Source: Gammaproteobacteria bacterium
Lineage (GTDB): Bacteria > Pseudomonadota > Gammaproteobacteria > Steroidobacterales > GCA-2729495
Length of the DNA stretch: 64,000 nt
NCBI GenBank assembly: GCA_016874095.1
Contig: VGVH01000003.1
Coordinates: forward strand, 62,001 to 126,000
Direction: 5' to 3'
Below are positions 55,162 to 64,000 of the stretch, in pieces. The translations under genes and the position numbers were made by a program. The notes beneath the pieces are model-generated. The model was given only the letters and a program-made list of their open reading frames with translations, was not told where the DNA came from and searched no databases. Within the stretch, counting starts at the first letter, position 1; every line of letters begins with the position of its first letter.

Positions 55162-55185
55162 AACTGCTTTTGCGCAGAAGCAGTT
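55162..55185 (+). repeat. Perfect 8-bp stem-loop in the ftsK leader
   Basis: AACTGCTT and AAGCAGTT are exact complements with an 8-base loop. In the predicted ftsK mRNA the structure would sit at the very 5' end, about 28 bases before the GTG start. It is not followed by a T-tract. Confidence 0.6.
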
Positions 55186-55213
55186 GACCCTAGTTGTTGT
55201 TGTGAAAGTTTAA

Positions 55214-57523
55214 GTGACCAGAGCAGCCAGGCTGGAAGCCAGCAGCGTACCCGCGCCTGCCGTCCGCGCCCTGAGGGAGTCAGCCCTCTGGGTGCTCGGG
55301 GCTGTCGCGCTCATCGTGTTCGTCGCGCTGTTCACCTTCGATTCGCGCGATCCCGGATTCAGCCACACCGGCGACGGTGGAGCGGTCCGCAACGAGATTG
55401 GCGCCGGCGGCGCCTGGCTGGCCGACGTCGCATTCAGTCTGTTCGGCGGGCCTGCCTACCTGATTCCGGTCATGATCGCTCTGGCCGGCTGGATCGTATT
55501 TGCCGCTCGCCGTAGTCCCGAGCCGCTGGACCGACTGCTGCTGGCTACGCGGGGCGCAGGCTTCTTCGTCACGCTGTTTTCGAGCTGCGGTCTGGCAACA
55601 CTGCATTTTTCCGCCGGACTGCTGCCGCAGTCCGCTGGCGGAGCCGCCGGAGAGATCCTTGGCAGCGGCCTGGCTGCGTCACTTGGCACGGTCGGTGCCA
55701 CCCTGCTGTTGCTCGCGCTGTGGCTCGCCGCCATCTCCGTGTTCGCTGGGCTGTCGTGGCTGCAGGCGATGGATACGACGGGCCGCGTCGTGCTGCGCGC
55801 ACTCGAGTCCGGCGGCGCTTTCCTGCGGCAGTTCCGCGAGCGCAGCCAGATGAAGCAGGCGCAGGAGCAGCGGCAGGAAGTGGTGCGCGCCGAACGCAAG
55901 AAAGTCGCGCGCAAGACGCCGCCCCGGATCGAGCCCGTGGTGGCGCCCGCTGCCGCCAGTGCGCGGGTGGAGGAGGAGCGCCAGGTTCGCATGTTCGAAG
56001 CCGTCGCACCCGGTGAGCGGCCGCCGCTGGCCTTGCTCGACAGCGCCACGCAGCAGGCGTCGAGCTATTCGACCGAAGCACTCGAGGCCATGTCACGCCT
56101 CGTCGAACTGAAGCTGCGCGACTTCGGAGTGGAAGTCGAAGTCGTTTCCGTGCATCCAGGCCCGGTTGTCACGCGCTTTGAACTGAATCCGGCGCCGGGC
56201 GTCAAGGTGAGCCAGATCAGCGCTCTTGCCAAGGATCTGGCGCGGGCGCTGTCGGCGATCAGCGTTCGCGTCGTGGAAGTCATACCCGGCAAGTCGACGG
56301 TGGGACTGGAAATCCCGAACGAGTCTCGGGAACTGGTCACGCTTGGCGACATCCTCCGCTCCCAGCCCTACGAGGAGATGCCTTCTCCTCTTACCCTGGC
56401 GCTCGGCAAGGACATCAGCGGCAAGGCGGTGGTCGCTGACCTGCAGCGGATGCCGCATCTGCTCATCGCGGGCACCACCGGGTCCGGCAAGTCGGTCGGG
56501 ATCAACGCCATGGTGCTGAGCCTGGTCTACAAGGCCAGGCCCGACGAGGTCCGCATGATCATGGTGGACCCGAAGATGCTCGAGTTGTCGGTATACCAGG
56601 GCATTCCGCACCTGCTCTGCCCGGTAGTCACCGACATGAGGGATGCCGCGAACGCGCTGCGCTGGTGCGTCGTCGAAATGGACCGCCGCTACCGGGTGAT
56701 GGCCGCGCTGGGCGTGCGCAACATCGGTGGCTACAACCGCAAGATTCGCGCTGCGACCGAGAAGGGCGAGTCGATCCTCGATCCCATCGTGCAACCATCG
56801 CCGGATGGCGGGCCGCCACGGCCACCGGTGCCGCTGGAGCCCATGCCGTTCATCGTCATCATCATCGACGAGCTTGCCGACATGATGATGATCGTTGGCA
56901 AGAAAGTAGAGGAGCTCATTGCGCGGCTTGCGCAGAAGGCGCGCGCAGCCGGCATCCACATGATCGTGGCGACGCAACGGCCTTCGGTGGATGTCATCAC
57001 CGGCCTCATCAAGGCCAATATTCCCTGCCGCATCGCGTTCCAGGTTTCCGCCAAGGTGGACTCGCGCACGATTCTCGATCAGGGTGGTGCCGAGAGCCTG
57101 CTCGGGCACGGCGACATGCTGTTCATGGCGCCGGGGACCGCGACGCCTGTGCGGGTGCATGGCGCTTTCGTGTCAGACCAGGAAGTACACCGCGTGGCAG
57201 CGCAGCTCAAGGGTGCGGGACAGCCTGAGTACCTCGACGAAGTCCTCGAGGGGCCATCGATCGCGATTCCCGGCATTTCGGGTGAACCGGTTTCGGCCGC
57301 GGCTGAGGATGGCGACGGGGAGGCGGACCCGCTGTACGACCAGGCCGTGCGCATCGTCGCCGAGACGCGCCGCGCATCGGTGTCCGGCATCCAGCGTCGA
57401 TTGAAGATTGGCTACAACCGGGCAGCCCGGTTGGTCGAAATCATGGAGCAGGCCGGCCTGGTCGGCCCGTTGCAGTCGAACGGCTTTCGCGAGGTGCTCG
57501 CACCGCCGCCGCCCGAGGAGTGA
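55214..57523 (+). CDS. ftsK: DNA translocase FtsK
   Basis: This 769-residue septal DNA pump resolves chromosome dimers and coordinates division. Four transmembrane helices lie in the first 190 residues, followed by a short linker (to about 270, much shorter than in E. coli). The motor domain has [17 protein letters not shown] and the Walker [21 protein letters not shown], Walker [21 protein letters not shown], and [20 protein letters not shown]. The C-terminal gamma domain [20 protein letters not shown] reads KOPS. Start is a GTG. The last bases overlap lolA (GTGA). Confidence 0.96.
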   Translation: MTRAARLEASSVPAPAVRALRESALWVLGAVALIVFVALFTFDSRDPGFSHTGDGGAVRNEIGAGGAWLADVAFSLFGGPAYLIPVMIALAGWIVFAARRSPEPLDRLLLATRGAGFFVTLFSSCGLATLHFSAGLLPQSAGGAAGEILGSGLAASLGTVGATLLLLALWLAAISVFAGLSWLQAMDTTGRVVLRALESGGAFLRQFRERSQMKQAQEQRQEVVRAERKKVARKTPPRIEPVVAPAAASARVEEERQVRMFEAVAPGERPPLALLDSATQQASSYSTEALEAMSRLVELKLRDFGVEVEVVSVHPGPVVTRFELNPAPGVKVSQISALAKDLARALSAISVRVVEVIPGKSTVGLEIPNESRELVTLGDILRSQPYEEMPSPLTLALGKDISGKAVVADLQRMPHLLIAGTTGSGKSVGINAMVLSLVYKARPDEVRMIMVDPKMLELSVYQGIPHLLCPVVTDMRDAANALRWCVVEMDRRYRVMAALGVRNIGGYNRKIRAATEKGESILDPIVQPSPDGGPPRPPVPLEPMPFIVIIIDELADMMMIVGKKVEELIARLAQKARAAGIHMIVATQRPSVDVITGLIKANIPCRIAFQVSAKVDSRTILDQGGAESLLGHGDMLFMAPGTATPVRVHGAFVSDQEVHRVAAQLKGAGQPEYLDEVLEGPSIAIPGISGEPVSAAAEDGDGEADPLYDQAVRIVAETRRASVSGIQRRLKIGYNRAARLVEIMEQAGLVGPLQSNGFREVLAPPPPEE

Positions 57524-58161
57524 CTTTGCGCCTGGCGGCTGCGGTTCTCGCCATGCTGGCGATCTCGGGTCCGATGGTTTCATCGGCCGCTGCCGGTTCG
57601 GGGCTGCAACAGCTCGAGTCCTTTCTGGACAGTGCCCGGTCGGTCACTGCGAGTTTCCACCAGGAAGTTCTCGACGGCAGTGGCGAGGTGATCGAGTCGT
57701 CGACCGGACGTCTGCAGTTGCAGCGGCCGGATCGCTTTCGCTGGGACTACGACGACCCGTATGAACGGGTGGTCATGGCCGACGGCGAGCGCCTCTGGCT
57801 CTACGAGGCCGATCTGTCACAAGTGACTATCCGGCGGCTCGATGCCGGACTCGGGGAGACGCCGGCCGCCTTGTTGACCGGCGATCGCCGCATGCTCGAA
57901 CGCTTCGAGGTGCTGGCGTCCTGGTCTGGCGAGGCAACCCAGTGGGTTCGCCTGCGCCCTCGCGCTGGCGATTCGGACTTCGAGTCCGTCGCGATAGGAT
58001 TTTCCGCCGGTAAGCCCACGCAAATCGAATTCCAGGACAGGCTGGGCCAGCAGACGAGAGTTCGGCTCCGCGATGTACGCCTGAATCCGTCACTCGAATT
58101 GAGCGCGTTCCGGTTCACGGTTCCGCCGGGCGTGGACGTCATTCGCGAAGATGAACTCTGA
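57520..58161 (+). CDS. lolA: Outer-membrane lipoprotein carrier protein LolA
   Basis: This 213-residue periplasmic chaperone takes lipoproteins from LolCDE to LolB. The signal peptide covers about residues 1-25 ([20 protein letters not shown]). Mature motifs are [60 protein letters not shown], and later [20 protein letters not shown]. The gene overlaps ftsK by 4 bases, as in many gammaproteobacteria. Start is a GTG; a TTG 6 bases later is possible. Confidence 0.95.
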   Translation: MTLRLAAAVLAMLAISGPMVSSAAAGSGLQQLESFLDSARSVTASFHQEVLDGSGEVIESSTGRLQLQRPDRFRWDYDDPYERVVMADGERLWLYEADLSQVTIRRLDAGLGETPAALLTGDRRMLERFEVLASWSGEATQWVRLRPRAGDSDFESVAIGFSAGKPTQIEFQDRLGQQTRVRLRDVRLNPSLELSAFRFTVPPGVDVIREDEL

Positions 58162-58188
58162 GCGTTTCAACCCCGTCGTTCAGGCGCC

Positions 58189-58584
58189 GTGATGTTGCGC
58201 CCGCTGCGTCTGCGCAACCTCTGGCTGAGTGGTGGGGCTGTAGCGCTCGCGGTCATACTCGGCCTCTCGCTCATGCCTCTGAAGGACCCGATGCCGTTCC
58301 AGATCAGGGACAAGCTGGCACATTTCGCTGCGTTCTCCTTCCTGACGGTCTGGTTTCTCGGGATCGTCGATGCAGGTGGGCGGCTTCGCATCGCCTGTGC
58401 GCTTGCTGCCTACGGCCTCGGTATAGAGTTGCTGCAATCGCTGACCGCGTTGCGCACTGCCGATCCGCTGGATGTAGTATCGGATCTCGCGGGCATAGCC
58501 GCCGGCTGGTATCTCGCCGCCGCCGGATTGCACCAGTGGTGCTTCCGGCTGGAGTCATGGTTCGGCGTTGCTCCCGATGAATGA
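58189..58584 (+). CDS. VanZ-like family membrane protein
   Basis: This is a 131-residue small membrane protein with about four hydrophobic segments (10-30, 45-62, 66-85, 95-115). The motif IRDKLAHFAAFSFLTVWFLG with the Lys-x-x-His core and GIELLQSLTALRTADPLDVVSDLAG near residue 80 are typical VanZ-like features (E-x-x-Q...R...D-x-x-x-N/D). Such proteins are widespread; in enterococci VanZ gives teicoplanin tolerance, which says little about function here. Start is a GTG immediately before an ATG. It overlaps rarA by 4 bases. Confidence 0.85.
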   Translation: MMLRPLRLRNLWLSGGAVALAVILGLSLMPLKDPMPFQIRDKLAHFAAFSFLTVWFLGIVDAGGRLRIACALAAYGLGIELLQSLTALRTADPLDVVSDLAGIAAGWYLAAAGLHQWCFRLESWFGVAPDE

Positions 58585-59921
58585 GCAAAGATTCTGCAAA
58601 TTCGCCCCAAGCTCCCGGTTGGCGGCCCCTCGCTGACCGCATGCGGCCGGCGGACCTCGCCGAGGTCGTCGGGCAAGGCCATCTCCTCGGCACCGGGAAG
58701 CCGCTCGCCCAACTGCTGTCGGGGGGGAATCTGCACTCGGCGATTTTCTGGGGACCGCCCGGCAGCGGCAAGACCACGCTGGCCCGACTGGTCGCACAGT
58801 CCAGCGGCGCGCGCTTCGTGGCGCTGTCAGCCGTTCTTGCCGGCGTAAAGGACGTACGGGAGGCGATAGCCCAGGCGCAGGCTGAAGCTGCGCGCCCGAC
58901 CGTGCTCTTTCTCGACGAAGTGCACCGCTTCAGCAAGTCGCAGCAGGATGCGTTCCTGCCATTCGTCGAGGATGGGACCATCTTCTTCATCGGAGCGACG
59001 ACCGAGAATCCGTCCTTCGCGATCAACAGCTCGCTGCTGTCGCGTGCGCGCGTCTATGTCCTGAAAGTGCTGGATTCGCGCGAGATCGCTGCCTTGCTGC
59101 GCCGTGCCCTGCAGGACACGCAGCGCGGGCTCGGGGCCCAACCGATGAAGGCAGGCGACGAGCTGCTCGAGCGCATTGCCGTTGCCGCAGACGGTGACGC
59201 GCGCCGAGCGTTGAACCTGCTCGATCTTGCAGTTGGCGTTGCGCGAGCGGCAGACCCGGCAGCCGGCGAACTCGATAGCTCCGCAGTAGAGCAGGTCGTG
59301 GCTGGCGGGTGGCGACGCTTCGATCGCGGCGGCGATCTGCTTCACGACCAGATATCGGCCCTGCACAAGTCAGTGCGGGGCTCCGATCCGGACGCTGCTT
59401 TGTACTGGCTCGCGCGTATGCTCGACGGCGGCTGCGATCCGCACTACCTCGCCCGTCGTGTCGTGCGCATGGCGATCGAAGACATCGGCCTGGCAGATCC
59501 TCGTGCTCTCACGATTTCCCTCGAAGCCTGGCAGGCGTATGAGCGTCTCGGCAGCCCCGAGGGAGACCTGGCGCTGGCGCAGGCGGTCGTATTTCTCGCC
59601 TGCGCCGCCAAGAGCAACGCCGTCTATCAGGCATTCGATGCCGCGCGGGCGGAGGTTGAACGTCACGGTACGCTGGAAGTTCCGCTGCACATCCGCAACG
59701 CGCCGACCGATCTTTTGCGCAAGCTCGGCCACGGCGCAGGCTATCGTTATGCTCACGACGAGCCGGATGCCTTCGCCTCCGGAGAGACGTATCTGCCCGA
59801 GGCGCTGGTCGGCAGTCGCTACTACGAACCGTCCGGCCGTGGTCTGGAGATCAGGATCGGCGAGAAACTTGCCGAGTTGCGTGCCCGCAACGTTGCTGCC
59901 CGAGGGTCGCGCGGCGAGTAG
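58581..59921 (+). CDS. rarA: Replication-associated recombination protein A
   Basis: This 446-residue AAA+ ATPase of the RarA/MgsA/WRNIP1 family acts at stalled replication forks. Start MSKDSANSPQAPGWRPLADRM then RPADLAEVVGQGHLL. Walker A GPPGSGKTTLARLVA (about 57-71), Walker B VLFLDEVHRFSKSQQDAFLP, sensor FIGATTENPSFAINSSLLSR. The C-terminal helical and tetramerisation region includes LHKSVRGSDPDAALYWLARM. It overlaps the VanZ-like gene (ATGA) and lies 60 bases before serS, the usual lolA-rarA-serS order. Confidence 0.96.
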   Translation: MSKDSANSPQAPGWRPLADRMRPADLAEVVGQGHLLGTGKPLAQLLSGGNLHSAIFWGPPGSGKTTLARLVAQSSGARFVALSAVLAGVKDVREAIAQAQAEAARPTVLFLDEVHRFSKSQQDAFLPFVEDGTIFFIGATTENPSFAINSSLLSRARVYVLKVLDSREIAALLRRALQDTQRGLGAQPMKAGDELLERIAVAADGDARRALNLLDLAVGVARAADPAAGELDSSAVEQVVAGGWRRFDRGGDLLHDQISALHKSVRGSDPDAALYWLARMLDGGCDPHYLARRVVRMAIEDIGLADPRALTISLEAWQAYERLGSPEGDLALAQAVVFLACAAKSNAVYQAFDAARAEVERHGTLEVPLHIRNAPTDLLRKLGHGAGYRYAHDEPDAFASGETYLPEALVGSRYYEPSGRGLEIRIGEKLAELRARNVAARGSRGE

Positions 59922-63418
<3,497 letters not shown>

Positions 63419-63422
63419 AAAC

Positions 63423-63512
63423 TGGCGGAGAGGGAGGGATTCGAACCCCCGAGGGACGTGAGTCCCTAACGGTTTTCAAGACCGCCGCATTCAACCGCTC
63501 TGCCACCTCTCC
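63423..63512 (-). tRNA. tRNA-Ser (anticodon UGA)
   Basis: A 90-base tRNA including an encoded CCA. The acceptor stem is GGAGAGG/CCTCTCC with discriminator G and CCA. The anticodon loop CTTGAAA carries TGA (63476-63478 on the plus strand as TCA). A long variable arm (GGGACTCACGTCCC type) and the T loop GGTTCGAATCC are present. It reads UCA and related serine codons. It is on the strand opposite to the neighbouring genes; no attachment-site duplication is seen next to it. Confidence 0.97.
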
Positions 63513-63627
63513 ACGTGACGGCCAGCGCCGGTCATTCTGGCCGCGGCTGGTATCCGGCGTCCAGAGAACGGCTGCAAGCGCCGATTGTCTCGGCGTAAAC
63601 TGCGCGCCCGTTCGACCGGGACCCGTC

Positions 63628-64000
63628 ATGACTGCTGCCCGAACAGACCTCAGCGAGCTCCTGCAGACGCTCAATTCCCAGGCGCTGCTGCTCCGGGTGC
63701 TCGTCTCGCTGGCGGAGCACGGCATCTTCGATCGGCTGGCTACGGGTGCCAGGACCGCGCGCGAACTTGCCGATGGGGCGCGCCTGGATGAGCAGGCGCT
63801 GTACCGCCTGCTGCGCTTCGGCGCCTCGCGCGGCCTGATGCGCGAGGACGACGCGGGAGCTTTTCACCTGGCGCCCGGCGCCGAAGCGCTGTCCGCGGCA
63901 TCACCGACGTCGGTGCGCAGCCGGTTGCGCCGCCCATGGCAGGACCTGATCTGGAAGAGCTACGAGCGCCTGCCGGACATGTTGCGGACCGGCGAGACGG
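63628..64000 (+). CDS. O-methyltransferase-like protein, 3' end missing
   Basis: An open frame of 124 codons runs off the window. ATG leads to TAARTDLSELLQTLNSQALL, followed by RVLVSLAEHGIFDRLATGAR and LDEQALYRLLRFGASRGLMR. This is the winged-helix dimerisation domain found at the N-terminus of plant-type O-methyltransferases and related bacterial enzymes (Leu-Ala-x-x-Gly-I/L-F-D...L-x-x-L-L-R-x-L-x-x-x-G). The catalytic SAM domain would lie beyond the window, so substrate and even methyltransferase activity cannot be judged. Confidence 0.75.
   Translation, partial: MTAARTDLSELLQTLNSQALLLRVLVSLAEHGIFDRLATGARTARELADGARLDEQALYRLLRFGASRGLMREDDAGAFHLAPGAEALSAASPTSVRSRLRRPWQDLIWKSYERLPDMLRTGET

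Noticed and set aside
55162..55185. A possible LexA box in the ftsK leader (CTGC...GCAG).
   Set aside because: The spacing between CTG and CAG is 8 instead of 10 and the flanks do not match; it is better explained as a hairpin.
63423..63627. tRNA-Ser as an integration site for a mobile element.
   Set aside because: No integrase and no duplicated 3' end of the tRNA is seen nearby; the flanking genes look chromosomal. The window ends soon after, so the far side is not visible.

Overview
This window is a dense stretch of high-GC chromosome from a gammaproteobacterium. Lipid A/Kdo genes (msbA, lpxK, kdsB), the Lol system, a type II secretion block and a Braun-type lipoprotein show a Gram-negative envelope. 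The blocks comEC-exbBD-lpxK-kdsB-ptp-rne-rluC, clpS-clpA-infA-aat-trxB-ftsK-lolA-rarA-serS and nagZ-mtnP run in nearly the order I remember from Pseudomonas. The S-methylthioinosine phosphorylase and the lexA-imuA-imuB-dnaE2 mutagenesis operon also fit Pseudomonas/Xanthomonas-like or deeper-branching gammaproteobacteria. I cannot name a genus from sequence alone. About 60 protein genes, one tRNA-Ser and two clear intrinsic terminators are visible. I see no insertion sequence, phage, integron, CRISPR array, rRNA operon or defence island.

Layout. Bases 1-8.5 kb hold a plus-strand translation, RNA-processing and cofactor run: lepA (5' truncated), lepB, a DUF4845 gene, rnc, era, recO, pdxJ, acpS, a DEDD exonuclease, rlmD and a small YkuD protein. 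Muropeptide recycling and purine salvage follow (nagZ, hpt, mtnP), then a PAS protein with a degenerate GGDEF domain. From 12.0 to 16.4 kb the minus strand carries csiV, mfd and a small secreted protein. From 16.5 to 27.9 kb come the lipoprotein exporter (lolC, lolE, lolD), a DUF2062 protein, comEC, an ExbB/ExbD motor, msbA, lpxK, kdsB and a low-molecular-weight phosphatase. rne is on the minus strand behind a long structured leader and is divergent from rluC. The yceD-rpmF-plsX-fabH operon is divergent from maf.

From 35 to 43 kb there is an L,D-transpeptidase tail-to-tail with an Lpp/OprI-like lipoprotein, then the SOS operon lexA-imuA-imuB-dnaE2 behind a near-consensus LexA box. The minus strand from 49.0 to 42.8 kb encodes gspC-D-E-F plus a small acidic protein; pseudopilin and GspL/M genes are absent. 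Next is the N-degron/Clp cluster (clpS, clpA, infA, aat, a PF04339-type protein), then trxB, ftsK, lolA, a VanZ-like protein, rarA, serS and a secreted prolyl oligopeptidase. The window ends with tRNA-Ser(UGA) and the start of an O-methyltransferase.

Most of the region is ordinary core genome, and I found no complete new system. The points most worth checking are the transpeptidase/lipoprotein pair, a GspE that has lost its zinc-binding cysteines, an inactive-looking GGDEF protein, the structured rne leader with its terminator embedded in a neighbouring gene, a nested palindrome in front of comEC, a possible relocated clamp-binding motif in ImuB, and an N-degron cluster without the arginyl/leucyl-transferase gene ate/bpt.
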